Source: Mesorhizobium shangrilense
GTDB taxonomy: Bacteria > Pseudomonadota > Alphaproteobacteria > Rhizobiales > Rhizobiaceae
DNA length: 64,000 nt
Direction: 5' to 3'
Assembly: GCF_040537815.1 (NCBI RefSeq)
Contig: NZ_JBEWSZ010000001.1
Location: 682,001-746,000 of the forward strand
A program made the position numbers and the translations under genes. The notes beneath the pieces are model-generated. The model was given only the letters and a program-made list of their open reading frames with translations, was not told where the DNA came from and ran no database searches. Numbering within the stretch: position 1 is the first letter of the stretch; each line of letters opens with the position of its first letter. This document shows, in pieces, positions 21,951 to 30,742 of this stretch.

Positions 21951-24900
21951 ATGAACAATTCAACGGGGTCGACCAACAGCGAAAGCCGCTTTCCGCTGCA
22001 GGTGGAACGAACGCTATTCAAGCAGCCGGCCATGAGCCGACATGCGCGGCGGCGCGGCTTGCTGATCGGGACGGCTCTGGTTGGGATTGCCGCTGCGACG
22101 TCAGCCGGCGCGCAGCAGTGGACGGGGCAGACGAGTTCCAACTACCTGGATGGAGCCAATTGGAGCGGGGGAGCGGTGCCCACCTCCGGTGCGGACATTG
22201 CATTCGGGGCCGGCGCCGAGACAACAACCGTCAATCTGGATACGCCCAATCCAGGCGGCTACGTCACAGTTGGCACTGTGTCTTTCAACAATTCGGCCAG
22301 CGCTTATACCGTGAATGTTTCCAATGGGGCCTATCTCAACATCAATGGTGGCGTGAACAACACGTCCGGCGTGACCCAGAACTTCACGGTCTCAGGCGCT
22401 TGGGACGCGGGTTCCTTCATCAACATCCGGAACGCCGACGCCGGCAGCAACGTCGTGTACACGGTGAATGCCTATGGTGGCGTGGCTTTCTACTCAACCG
22501 ACGCGTCGCCAGCCTCTGGCGCGAACGCCAGGTTCGTTCTCGATGGGGGCAACATCTCGCTGTCCGGTTCCGGCACGCTGAAGCTGGGCTCGGTCGAGGG
22601 ATCAGGTGCCCTTACCTTTTATGGATCTTCGCCGAGCTCTACTGGGACGTTCGAGATCGGCGCCCTCAACACCGATACCACACTGAATGGCCAGATCTAT
22701 GAAGCTGGGGACGGTACGCTGTCGCTTACGAAGGTGGGAAGCGGCACGCTGACGCTGACGGGCGCAAGCACCTACAAGGGCGGCACAACTCTCTCCGAAG
22801 GAACCCTGCTGATCGGCAATGACGCGGCGCTCGGCACTGGCGGCCTTAGCATGGCGAGCGGCACGACATTCGGTGCGAGCGGCGCGCACACATTTGCACA
22901 AGCCATAACGCTCGCCGCTGGGTCGGAAACGATCGACACCAGCAATGGCGATTTGACGCTCTCATCGGGAATAAGCGAAAGCGGGGGCGCGGCGACCCTG
23001 ACCAAGGTCGGAAGCGGTACGCTAACGTTGAACGGAGCAAGCAGCTACACAGGCGGCACCATCCTCTCCGGTGGCACGCTCAGCCTCGGCAACAATGACG
23101 CGCTGGGTACCGGTGCGCTCACCGCCTACGCCGGAACGACCATCGACATCCAGAACGGCATCTCGATCGACAACGCGCTTCAAGTCGATGTCGGTGACAC
23201 CATCCATGTCGGCACCGGAACCGCCACTTATACCGGCCAGATCACCAACCTGTCGGATACTGCGCCAATCTTCAAAACCGGGGCGGGCACGCTCGTTCTG
23301 ACGAATAATGACAACGATATCGGCGGCGCACTGATCAACGAGGGAACAATCCAGCTCACGGCCGGTCATGCGCTGGGTTCGGGGCCGATCACATTGAACG
23401 GCGGTACACTGCAGGCAGGTGCCGATCTCACCCTTGCCAATGTCTCCTTCCTATTTGGTCCGACTGGCGGCACAATCGATACCCAGGATTTCGACGTCAG
23501 CACCAGCGCAAGCATGGGCGACAATGACACGCCGACCGGTACCTTCACGAAGACCGGCACGGGCACGCTGACGATAACCGGCTATGCCGACAACAATACC
23601 TATGCCACGGCCACGGACGTTGCCGAAGGCACGCTCAAGGCGGGCGACGAAAACATCTTCAGCAAGAACAGCGCCTATACGGTTGCGAGCGGCGCGACGC
23701 TGTCACTCGGCAATTTCGACCAGGCCATCGGCTCGCTTGCCGGTGCTGGCTCCGTTGACGCCGGCAAGGCAACGCTGACGACCGGCAACGACAACAGTTC
23801 GACGGTGTTTTCCGGCACGATCACCGGAACCGGTGGGCTGATCAAGGTCGGGACCGGCACATTCGAACTCTCCGGCAACAGCAGCGGTTTCTCCGGTGCG
23901 ACCGAGGTTCAGGCCGGCAAGATGCTGGTGAGCGGCAAGCTGGGCAGTTCCGTTGTCACCGTGGATAGCGGTGCCAAGCTGGGTGGCACCGGCACGATCG
24001 GCGGACTGGTGGCCGAAGGCACGGTCGAACCCGGCAAGAACGCGATCGGCACGCTCACGGTCACGGGCGATGCCAGCTTCGCTTCGGGTTCGAGCTATGC
24101 GGTGGAGCTGACCTCCACCGGGACCTCCGACCTGATCGATGTGACGGGCAGCACCACGATCACCAATGGCGCCGCGCTGGCAATTACCAAGCTCGATGCC
24201 GCCACCTATGTGCCGGGTACCCGTTATACCGTGCTCCAGACTTCTGGCTTTGTCGGCCAAGACACCTTCACGCTCTCCAACGCCCAACTTTCCTATTTTC
24301 TCAAAGCTGCCGTCGACCAGGACGCAACTCACGTCTACATTGACGTCGACAAGAGCAAGACCTTCGGCTCGGCCGGCCTGACGTCGAACCAGATCGCCAC
24401 AGGCGCCGGGCTGGACAGTGCCGACAACAGCGCGTTGGTAAGCGCCGTTCTGGCGTTGCCGAACGCCTCCGCCGCACAGGCCGCCTTCGACCAGCTCTCG
24501 GGCGATATCCACGCGTCGGCCAAGGGCACGCTCGTCCAGGACAGCCATTTTCTCCAGGATGCCGTGACGGCGCGCCTGCGCGGTGCTTTCGGTGGCGACA
24601 ATGTCGCCTCGCTGCCGGTCATGGCCTATGGCGAGGATGGCCTGCAGCCAGTAGCCGCCGATACCGACCGGTTCGCGGTCTGGACCCAGGGCTTTGGCGC
24701 ATGGGGCGGCACGGATGGTGACGGCAATGCCGCGGCCTTCCACCGCTCGACCGGCGGCTTGCTGGTGGGCGCCGACGGCAGGGCCGGCGACTGGCGGATC
24801 GGCCTGGTCGGCGGCTACAGCCGAACCAGCTTCGACGCCGATGACCGCAACTCCTCGGGCGATAGCGACAATTATCATCTCGGCCTCTATGGCGGGACCG

Positions 24901-25487
24901 AGTGGGGCGCGATCGCCTTCCGCGCGGGTGCCGCCTATACTTGGAACCGGATATCGACATCGCGTTCGGTTGCTTTCGACGGCTTCTCCGATAATTTGTC
25001 GGCTAATTATGATGCCGCGACGGCGCAGGCTTTCGGCGAGCTCGCCTACAAGACCGGCGCCGGGCCATTCGCCTTCGAACCTTTCGCCAATCTCGCCTAT
25101 GTCAATCTGCATACGGATGGCTTCACCGAGACGGGCGGTTCCGCGGCGCTGACGAGCGGCAGTTCGACGACAGACGCGACCTTCACCACGCTGGGCGTCA
25201 GGGCCTCCACCGACGTCACGGTCGGTGGGGTGACAGCCACGGCGCGTGGCATGTTCGGCTGGCGCCATGCCTTCGGCGACGTGACGCCGCTGTCGACCGT
25301 CGCCTTTGCAGGCGGCGACGCCTTCACCATCGCCGGCGTGCCGATCGCCAAGGATGCCATGCTGGTCGAAGCCGGCTTCGACGTGCAACTGGCACGGAAT
25401 ACCACGCTAGGCGTTTCCTATGCCGGGCAGTTCGGCCCGAATGCATTCGACAATGGGTTCAAGGCCAATCTGGGAGTGAAATTCTAG
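21951..25487 (+). CDS. Large type V autotransporter (PATR repeats plus beta-barrel)
   Basis: A classical autotransporter exports its own passenger through a C-terminal outer-membrane barrel. The start is uncertain: ATG 21951 has GGGGCAGGG just upstream. ATG 21894 would extend it, and ATG 22032 would give the bare signal peptide MSRHARRRGLLIGTALVGI. The passenger (about 22100-24600) is Gly/Thr/Ser-rich with passenger-associated repeats (LTKVGSGTLTLTGASTYKGG near 22730 and a near-copy near 23005), the pattern of a beta-helix. The barrel covers about 24660-25487, from FAVWTQGFGAWGG to the terminal LGVKF with the required aromatic end. There is no protease or lipase motif that I can see, so adhesion is a guess. 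Confidence 0.9.
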   Translation: MNNSTGSTNSESRFPLQVERTLFKQPAMSRHARRRGLLIGTALVGIAAATSAGAQQWTGQTSSNYLDGANWSGGAVPTSGADIAFGAGAETTTVNLDTPNPGGYVTVGTVSFNNSASAYTVNVSNGAYLNINGGVNNTSGVTQNFTVSGAWDAGSFINIRNADAGSNVVYTVNAYGGVAFYSTDASPASGANARFVLDGGNISLSGSGTLKLGSVEGSGALTFYGSSPSSTGTFEIGALNTDTTLNGQIYEAGDGTLSLTKVGSGTLTLTGASTYKGGTTLSEGTLLIGNDAALGTGGLSMASGTTFGASGAHTFAQAITLAAGSETIDTSNGDLTLSSGISESGGAATLTKVGSGTLTLNGASSYTGGTILSGGTLSLGNNDALGTGALTAYAGTTIDIQNGISIDNALQVDVGDTIHVGTGTATYTGQITNLSDTAPIFKTGAGTLVLTNNDNDIGGALINEGTIQLTAGHALGSGPITLNGGTLQAGADLTLANVSFLFGPTGGTIDTQDFDVSTSASMGDNDTPTGTFTKTGTGTLTITGYADNNTYATATDVAEGTLKAGDENIFSKNSAYTVASGATLSLGNFDQAIGSLAGAGSVDAGKATLTTGNDNSSTVFSGTITGTGGLIKVGTGTFELSGNSSGFSGATEVQAGKMLVSGKLGSSVVTVDSGAKLGGTGTIGGLVAEGTVEPGKNAIGTLTVTGDASFASGSSYAVELTSTGTSDLIDVTGSTTITNGAALAITKLDAATYVPGTRYTVLQTSGFVGQDTFTLSNAQLSYFLKAAVDQDATHVYIDVDKSKTFGSAGLTSNQIATGAGLDSADNSALVSAVLALPNASAAQAAFDQLSGDIHASAKGTLVQDSHFLQDAVTARLRGAFGGDNVASLPVMAYGEDGLQPVAADTDRFAVWTQGFGAWGGTDGDGNAAAFHRSTGGLLVGADGRAGDWRIGLVGGYSRTSFDADDRNSSGDSDNYHLGLYGGTEWGAIAFRAGAAYTWNRISTSRSVAFDGFSDNLSANYDAATAQAFGELAYKTGAGPFAFEPFANLAYVNLHTDGFTETGGSAALTSGSSTTDATFTTLGVRASTDVTVGGVTATARGMFGWRHAFGDVTPLSTVAFAGGDAFTIAGVPIAKDAMLVEAGFDVQLARNTTLGVSYAGQFGPNAFDNGFKANLGVKF
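22721..23118 (+). repeat. Two autotransporter-associated beta-strand repeats in the passenger
   Basis: Segments 22721-22850 and 22998-23118 encode near-identical units: LTKVGSGTLTLTGASTYKGG versus LTKVGSGTLTLNGASSYTGG, each followed by an EGTLLIGN or GGTLSLGN strand and a DALGTG turn. Weaker units begin near 23275, 23545 and 23840. The codons differ between units, so the duplication is not recent. Confidence 0.75.
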
Positions 25488-25522
25488 GCTGTATTGATAT
25501 TCAGGTGATGCCGGCCTGCAAA

Positions 25523-25592
25523 CGATGGCTTCCTGCGCTTCCGGTGCCCACGTACTTCAAGTACGCTCCGCTCCGGTTCTCGGAAACCTTCG
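25523..25592. repeat. Imperfect 70-bp palindrome, probable dispersed repeat
   Basis: The stretch from CGATGGCTTCC (25523) to GGAAACCTTCG (25592) is an imperfect inverted repeat centred on GTACTTCAAGTAC (25552-25564). It lies between the convergent autotransporter and prmA genes and could fold into a long hairpin. I take it for a dispersed Rhizobiales intergenic element by its style. Confidence 0.5.
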
Positions 25593-25630
25593 TTTTCGGC
25601 TCGGCCTGACCTGAATCTCAGCACACCTTG

Positions 25631-25653
25631 GAGCATGGTCCCGAAAAGGTGGG
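25631..25653. repeat. Half copy of GAGCATGGTCCCGAAAA repeat
   Basis: GAGCATGGTCCCGAAAAGGTGGG matches one arm of the GAGCATG-type rhizobial palindromic elements. The closing arm is degenerate (only TACTGCTC follows). Related fragments lie at about 21451, 26594 and 48179. Confidence 0.5.
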
Positions 25654-25703
25654 TACTGCTCAAACGAACACAATCTTGGCGCGACCGACCGAGGTTGTCG
25701 GTT

Positions 25704-26576
25704 TCAGCGCTTGAGGTGGATCGTCACCCAGCCTTCGCGGTGCAGGGTGCGCACGTGTCGGAACTGCTGGCCGACATAGGCCGCAACAACGGCGTCGCGC
25801 TGGCGGTCGAGAATGCCTGACAGGACGATCGAGCCGCCCCAAGCGATATGAGCTGCCATTTGCGGCGCCAGCCGCATCAGCGGCCGCGCCAATATGTTGG
25901 CGACGATGAGGTCGAAGGGCGCGCGCCTGGCGAAGATCGGGTGGTGAAAGCCCGGCGCGGTCACCGTCTCCACCAGAGCCTTGACGTGATTGAGCCGCGC
26001 ATTGTCGGCGGCGACCTTCACGGCGATGGGATCGATGTCGGTCGCCAGCACGCGAATATGGGCGAGTTTGGCCACCGCGATGGCCAGCACCGCGCTGCCG
26101 GTGCCCAAGTCGAGCGCATTGCGCGGATGCTCGCGGCGCACGACCTGCTCCAGCACTTCCAGGCAGCCGGCGGTGGTGCCGTGATGGCCGGTGCCGAAGG
26201 CAAGGCCTGCCTCGATCTCGATGGCGAGTTCGCCGCTATGGCGTTTGCGGCGGTCATGCGCGCCGTGGACGAAGAACCGGCCGGCGCGCACCGGCTTCAA
26301 TCCCTCGAGCGAACGCGCAACCCAGTCGATGTCGGGCAGGGTCTCGCGCCCGATCGGCTTTGACAGGGCAAGACTGTCGAGAACATCCTTCATCCGCGCC
26401 TCGACGGCGTCCTCGTCGCCATCGGTGTAGACTGACACCTCATGGATGTCCCTGTCCTCATCGACCTCACGCACCGCGATCGGCAAGCCCTCGTCCTCGA
26501 ACGCGGCTTCGAGGGCGGCAAACATGCTGATGGACTCGGTCTTGCTGGCGATGAAGTGAAGGCGCGTCTGGGTCAT
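25704..26576 (-). CDS. prmA: Ribosomal protein L11 methyltransferase
   Basis: PrmA methylates ribosomal protein L11 using S-adenosylmethionine. The 290-residue protein has an N-terminal substrate-binding domain followed by a Rossmann methyltransferase. Motifs seen are [34 protein letters not shown] (motif I), [19 protein letters not shown], and [17 protein letters not shown] (motif IV region). The C terminus GWVTIHLKR is typical. Length and order are normal. A hairpin repeat separates it from the upstream SCO1-like gene on the same strand. Confidence 0.93.
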   Translation of the reverse strand: MTQTRLHFIASKTESISMFAALEAAFEDEGLPIAVREVDEDRDIHEVSVYTDGDEDAVEARMKDVLDSLALSKPIGRETLPDIDWVARSLEGLKPVRAGRFFVHGAHDRRKRHSGELAIEIEAGLAFGTGHHGTTAGCLEVLEQVVRREHPRNALDLGTGSAVLAIAVAKLAHIRVLATDIDPIAVKVAADNARLNHVKALVETVTAPGFHHPIFARRAPFDLIVANILARPLMRLAPQMAAHIAWGGSIVLSGILDRQRDAVVAAYVGQQFRHVRTLHREGWVTIHLKR

Positions 26577-26593
26577 GGATTATGTTTCTTGTT

Positions 26594-26663
26594 GAGCATG
26601 ATCTCGGCCGAAACCCGCTTCGCACACGCTTTGCTTTGCCGACCTTCGGCTCGGGTCATGCTC
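26594..26663. repeat. GAGCATGA...TCATGCTC palindromic repeat overlapping a stop codon
   Basis: Eight-base perfect arms (26594-26601 and 26656-26663) bound a 70-bp GAGCATG-type element with CGGCCGAAACC near the first arm. Its distal arm contains the stop codon of the SCO1-like gene (complement of 26656-26658), so the repeat supplies the last codons or stop of that gene. It also lies between that gene and prmA. Confidence 0.6.
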
Positions 26664-27237
26664 CGTTCGCCGCCAGCCGCTTCAACTTGGCAATGGCGGT
26701 GTCGGCGCTCTCGCCATAGGCGATGGTGCCGGCAAAGTCACCCTTGGCGTTGAGCAGCAGCACCGAGGCGGTATGGTCCATCGTATAATCGCCGTCACCA
26801 GTATCGACCTTCTTCCAGTAGATGCCGAAGGACTTGGCCATGGCGTGGACCTTGTCGGGATCGCCGGTGATGCCGACGATGCGATCGGAGAAATTGCCGA
26901 CATAGGCTTTCATGACATCGGGTGTGTCGCGCTCCGGATCGACCGAGACGAAATAGGCATGCAGGTTCTTGCCGTCGTCGCCGAGCGTCTTCAGCCAGCC
27001 GGAGAGTTCGAGGAGCGTGGTCGGGCAGACCTCGGGGCAGTGGGTGAAGCCGAAGAAGACGACGCTGGGCTGGCCCCGGAACGCGGCTTCGGTGATCGGC
27101 GCGCCCTTCTGGTCGGTCAGGGTGAAGGACCCGCCGTATGGCTCGCCGCCATAATGCCCGCGATACCAGTCGAAGGTGAGCCAGCCGATGCCCGCCGCCA
27201 TCAGGACGAGTATGCCGACCAGGATTGAACGCATCAT
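26656..27237 (-). CDS. SCO1/SenC-type copper chaperone
   Basis: SCO1/SenC proteins are membrane-anchored thioredoxin-fold proteins that deliver copper to cytochrome oxidase or handle redox stress in the periplasm. The 193-residue protein has an uncleaved N-terminal anchor (residues 4-20) and the copper-binding motif CPEVCP with Cys67 and Cys71. The distal copper-ligand histidine is at 155 in DYTMDHTAS. The segment HAYFVSVDPERDTPDVMKAY is typical. No oxidase or copper genes are adjacent. The stop lies in a palindromic repeat. Confidence 0.92.
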   Translation of the reverse strand: MMRSILVGILVLMAAGIGWLTFDWYRGHYGGEPYGGSFTLTDQKGAPITEAAFRGQPSVVFFGFTHCPEVCPTTLLELSGWLKTLGDDGKNLHAYFVSVDPERDTPDVMKAYVGNFSDRIVGITGDPDKVHAMAKSFGIYWKKVDTGDGDYTMDHTASVLLLNAKGDFAGTIAYGESADTAIAKLKRLAANGA

Positions 27238-27430
27238 CAGTGCAGGTCCATTTCGTGAAATTCATTGCGCACCGTAACTGCGCACCGCGTGCCGGTAGTC
27301 TTAGCGGTTTGACAGGGGGCACGCAAAGATGCCTCGTTGCCGCAACCATCGACGGTGGCGCGCGGTCCGCTTGCAAATTCCGGCGGACCGTCCCACCTGA
27401 CACCAGCAACTCGAACCGCAGGAGGCTCCC

Positions 27431-27934
27431 TTGCACGGACTGATTGGGCGAAAACTGATGGGTGGCGCGCTGGCCGCATGTGTTGTCTTCGGCAGCGGTG
27501 CTGCCTTCGCCCAGGAAGTGGGCAAGGTTGGCGTCGACTGGCTCGGCAACGACATCATCGTCGAGGCGATCAAGGATCCGAAGGTGGACGGCGTGACCTG
27601 CCACGTCTCCTATTTCGATCGCGGCATCATCGATCGCCTGCACAAGGGCAACTGGTTCGAGGATCCCAGCGACTCTTCGATCTCCTGCCGCCAGACCGGG
27701 CCGATCACCATCGGCGCCATCGACATGAGCGAGGGCGGCGAGGAGGTGTTCAAGCAGGGCCTCAGCCTGATCTGGAAGAAGCAGGTGGTGAATCGCATCT
27801 ACGACAAGAAGAACGAGACGCTGATCTATCTGTCGCATTCGCGCCAGGTCCAGAACGGCTCGGCGAAGATGTCCATCACCACCGTACCGCTCTATGGCCA
27901 GAGTGTGGTGTGGACCGGCGGCAAGCCGAAGTAG
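27431..27934 (+). CDS. creA: CreA family periplasmic protein
   Basis: CreA is a conserved exported protein of unknown function. The 167 residues begin with a signal peptide ending near AAFAQE and continue with the family pattern KVGVDWLGNDIIVEAIKDPKV, GVTCHVSYFDRG, NWFEDPSDSSISCRQTGPI and TLIYLSHSRQVQNGSAKMSI. Two cysteines could pair. I start it at TTG 27431 because a near-perfect AGGAGG ends six bases upstream. ATG 27458 would remove the basic part of the signal peptide. The gene stands alone. Confidence 0.88.
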   Translation: MHGLIGRKLMGGALAACVVFGSGAAFAQEVGKVGVDWLGNDIIVEAIKDPKVDGVTCHVSYFDRGIIDRLHKGNWFEDPSDSSISCRQTGPITIGAIDMSEGGEEVFKQGLSLIWKKQVVNRIYDKKNETLIYLSHSRQVQNGSAKMSITTVPLYGQSVVWTGGKPK

Positions 27935-27999
27935 GCGCAATCGGCCGTAGCGATTGGTCGCGGCTTGCGGGACCAATCGCGCGGGGGTAAAGCGCCCGC

Positions 28000-28641
28000 A
28001 TGGACCGTTCCGAAAATCTCGTCCTGAAGGATTCCGAGCCGCGCATCCATCCGACCGCGGAGCTGAAGGCGTGCAAGCTCGGGCGCTATGCCTCGATCGG
28101 CGAGCGCGTCGTGCTGCGCGAGGTGACGGTCGGCGATTTCACCTATTTCGAGCGGCATTCCGAAGCGATCTATACGACCATCGGCAAATTCTGTTCGATC
28201 GCGTCCAACAGCCGCATCAACGCGCTGGAGCACCCGATCGAGCGGATCACCCAGCACAAGGTCAGCTACCGGCCGAACGAGTATTTTCGCTGGCTGGGCG
28301 TCGATGCCGCGTTCCGCGCGCGGCGACAAGCGAAGGCCGTGACCATCGGCCATGATGTCTGGATCGGCCACGGCGCGGTGATCATGCCGGGCGTGGCCAT
28401 CGGCAATGGCGCGGTGGTGGGCGCCAATGCGGTGGTGACGCAGGACGTGCCGGCCTATGCCATCGTCGCCGGCGTGCCGGCCAGGCCGCTGCGGCAGCGT
28501 TTTGCCGATGATATCGCCGAACGGATCGAACGTCTCGCTTGGTGGGACTGGCCGGCCGAAAAGCTCGCCAGGGCAGTTCCGGACATGCAATCCATGCCGA
28601 TCGAGACCTTCCTCGACACGTGGGAAAACCACGCCTCCTGA
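28000..28641 (+). CDS. Hexapeptide-repeat acyltransferase (phosphonate-associated TIGR03308 type)
   Basis: This is a left-handed beta-helix acyltransferase, 213 aa. The N-terminal coil reads [24 protein letters not shown]. The middle has [25 protein letters not shown], and the C-terminal coils show [26 protein letters not shown] ending in [12 protein letters not shown]. The pattern best matches the hexapeptide family that occurs in phosphonate gene clusters, but no phn genes are nearby, so substrate and pathway are open. A chloramphenicol- or maltose-type O-acetyltransferase is the alternative. Confidence 0.8.
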   Translation: MDRSENLVLKDSEPRIHPTAELKACKLGRYASIGERVVLREVTVGDFTYFERHSEAIYTTIGKFCSIASNSRINALEHPIERITQHKVSYRPNEYFRWLGVDAAFRARRQAKAVTIGHDVWIGHGAVIMPGVAIGNGAVVGANAVVTQDVPAYAIVAGVPARPLRQRFADDIAERIERLAWWDWPAEKLARAVPDMQSMPIETFLDTWENHAS

Positions 28642-28710
28642 AGCCTTGCGGGACAAGCTTGAGCAGGCCGGATCCCTATGAACCGGCCCCTGAAAGCACA
28701 CCACGGGTAA

Positions 28711-28749
28711 CCAATTTTCTTAACGTAAAAGATTAGGGTTAAAAATTGG
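28711..28749 (+). promoter_or_regulatory. AT-rich inverted repeat in the promoter of the small secreted protein
   Basis: CCAATTTT (28711-28718) and AAAATTGG (28742-28749) form an 8-bp inverted repeat in an unusually A/T-rich stretch (28711-28870). It lies about 130 bases before the start codon at 28878. It could be an operator or an UP-like element. Confidence 0.4.
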
Positions 28750-28877
28750 AAAACGGCGTGTATATCCCGAATTGACTACTCTATAGTTGCAAGACTTTTG
28801 TCGAAATGCACTAATGATGTTGGAGGTACATCGCAGAAAGCCGAAGGAAACATCATCAGCAACAAAGGAGAGTAGTC

Positions 28878-29168
28878 ATGAATAAGCTCGCATTTGTAAT
28901 TACCGCTGCAGTTGTTTCTTTCTCGACCGTTGGCGCCTATGCCGGTGGCTGGGGTGGCAATTCGGGGAGCCTGATCAACGTGTCGCCGTCTATCGACCTC
29001 GGCAAGATCACTGCGCTGAACGGCGTCCTGAGTGGCAACAACATCCTGAACGGCAATGTCGTTTCAGGCATCCTGGACGGCAACAAGACCGATGTGCTCA
29101 GCGGCATCCTTGGCGGTGTCGGTGCCAATGTCCTTGGCGGCAATACCTACAAGCTGGGCAAGCACTGA
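28878..29168 (+). CDS. Small secreted Gly/Asn-rich repeat protein, unknown
   Basis: This 96-residue protein starts at ATG 28878 after GGAGAGTAG and has a clear signal peptide (MNKLAFVITAAVVSFSTVGA, cleavage near AYAGG). The mature part of about 75 residues has short quasi-repeats of the type LNGVLSGNNILNG, VSGILDGN, LSGILGG and NVLGGN, with Val/Ile/Leu alternating with Asn and Gly. No cysteine and few charges. The pattern could form beta-turn repeats, as in surface or amyloid-like proteins, but I do not recognise the family. It has its own A/T-rich promoter region and a following hairpin, so it is probably a single, well-expressed gene. Confidence 0.75.
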   Translation: MNKLAFVITAAVVSFSTVGAYAGGWGGNSGSLINVSPSIDLGKITALNGVLSGNNILNGNVVSGILDGNKTDVLSGILGGVGANVLGGNTYKLGKH

Positions 29169-29204
29169 GCCGAAACTCACGGGTGATCGTTACCCGCGTG
29201 TCAG

Positions 29205-29233
29205 GGCAGGAGGGTGTGCAAGCCCCTCCTGCC
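29205..29233. terminator. Hairpin between the small secreted protein and the OMP gene
   Basis: Ten-base perfect arms (29205-29214 GGCAGGAGGG and 29224-29233 CCCTCCTGCC) flank a nine-base loop, with a further outer match GTCAGGG/CCCTGAC. It lies 37 bases after the small gene's stop and before the convergent OMP gene. No T run follows. Confidence 0.6.
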
Positions 29234-29299
29234 TCGACCCTGACAGTCCTTGCAGATGGAGTGGGGGCTCCATTCCGCGGCTGGGCAGGATTTCAGAAA

Positions 29300-30535
29300 T
29301 CAGATCTTGGCGCGCACGGCGACGAAGGCGTCAACGGTGTGGTCGTTTTCGTCGATCACGGTCTTGATGGTCCGGGAAACATCGACCCGGAAGACGATGG
29401 CCATCGACTTGGTGGCATCATAAGTCGCCTCGGCGTAGACGCCGTCCCGGCGCTCTTGGTTCTCGTAGAGCAGATTGTCCTTGACCTCGTAGAAGATGCC
29501 GGAACCCACGCCAAGTTTCTCGCGCAGCTTGACGGCGACTTCCAGTTCCGTGCGCTGCAGCCACGAGGCCAGCGGGTCGTCGCTGTTCGACGTTTCGTAG
29601 CGGCCGAAATAGGTGCCGCGCAGTTCAAATCCGCGCGGCAGCGGCTTGGCAAGGGTCACCTGCCAGGTCGGGCGCAAGCGCTCGTAGATGCCGTCGGCGC
29701 CACGCAGGAACTGCGCGCCGAATGCGAGGCCCAGCGTCGATCCGTCGGTTGCCTTGTAGGCTGCCTCCGCGCGCAGCGTGTAGACGTTGAAGGGCAGGAA
29801 CAGCGGCGGCGTTCCGATCTGCTCGACCGCAACGAACAGCGCCGAGGCCGAGCCGCCGAAGGCGAGGCTGCCCAGGGTGCGGGTAATCCTGGCGGCAACC
29901 TGGAAGCTGTTGCGGTCGGCATGAAGCTTTGTCGGCTCAATAAGATCGTCCTGGAAATGCGTGTTGCCGAATTTTTCCAGACTGTCGGCGACCTCGAGGA
30001 TGAGCGAAGTGGCATGGCCAAGGTCGATGCCGAGTTGCGTCTGGGCGCCGAAAACCTGCTTGAACTCGCGTGTTCCCAGCACCAGCGGCCCGATATCGAG
30101 GTGATCCCCCGTCTCCGACACGCGATAGCTCAGCGACCCCCGCAACTCGATGCCTGGGGCAAGCTTGCGGAAAGCCTCGGCCGAGAGCCCGAGGGCCCGG
30201 TCGTCCTCGATCGACGTGTTGTCGTATTGCGATACCTGGAAGTCGGCGTGGATCTTTTCGTTCGAATCGTTGCCGCCCCATTGCTTGTCCAGGGATCCGC
30301 GCAGCAGCGTGTACCAGTCAGGGACTGGCCGGTCGCTGTCCAATGCGTTGCTGGTCCAGTGCCGTTCGAGGCTGCCGGCGAATTCGGGATCCGTGTTCGG
30401 ATCGGGGGCCGGATCAGCCCTGACCGTGGTGGCGGCGCAGGAGATCAGAAAGCCAAGGGCCGTGGCCTGAAGCAGTCTTCGGGAAAGTGGAGCGATCGTC
30501 TGTAGCGGAGCCGACCGGCGCTTTCGGGGGAACAT
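29300..30535 (-). CDS. Putative outer-membrane beta-barrel protein, unknown family
   Basis: The 411-residue product has a basic N terminus followed by a hydrophobic signal region (LLQATALGFLISCAATTVRA) and an acidic mature start DPAPDPNTDPEFAG. The rest alternates short amphipathic strands and turns, with many aromatic residues (SLSYRVSETGD, FGAQFLRGADG, TYFGRYETSNSDD, VYAEATYDATKS), consistent with an outer-membrane barrel of perhaps 16 strands. It ends VDAFVAVRAKI rather than in Phe/Trp. I do not recognise a named family. The gene stands alone, and its leader carries a strong GC-rich hairpin. Confidence 0.75.
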   Translation of the reverse strand: MFPRKRRSAPLQTIAPLSRRLLQATALGFLISCAATTVRADPAPDPNTDPEFAGSLERHWTSNALDSDRPVPDWYTLLRGSLDKQWGGNDSNEKIHADFQVSQYDNTSIEDDRALGLSAEAFRKLAPGIELRGSLSYRVSETGDHLDIGPLVLGTREFKQVFGAQTQLGIDLGHATSLILEVADSLEKFGNTHFQDDLIEPTKLHADRNSFQVAARITRTLGSLAFGGSASALFVAVEQIGTPPLFLPFNVYTLRAEAAYKATDGSTLGLAFGAQFLRGADGIYERLRPTWQVTLAKPLPRGFELRGTYFGRYETSNSDDPLASWLQRTELEVAVKLREKLGVGSGIFYEVKDNLLYENQERRDGVYAEATYDATKSMAIVFRVDVSRTIKTVIDENDHTVDAFVAVRAKI

Positions 30536-30558
30536 GCTCCGCGCTCTCCGGACTTAAA

Positions 30559-30595
30559 CCCCTCCCGCCATGCGGGGGTGGCGCGGCGGGAGGGG
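30559..30595 (-). promoter_or_regulatory. GC-rich hairpin 23 bases before the OMP start codon
   Basis: Perfect 11-bp arms CCCCTCCCGCC (30559-30569) and GGCGGGAGGGG (30585-30595) lie in the probable 5' leader of the OMP gene. It could limit translation or be a remnant repeat. The remaining gap to 30742 is A/T-richer and likely holds the promoter. Confidence 0.5.
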
Positions 30596-30742
30596 CGGAG
30601 GTAAACCGCCGTGAAGCGGAAGGAACAGGCTCTCTTGCCTGCATCATTAACATGGCAGCAAACCGATAAGGTGTGTTTTTCGTTCAATACACCTGTCACG
30701 TGTATCCAATTGCACCCGCTTGCGCGAACGCTGGGGTAGGGA

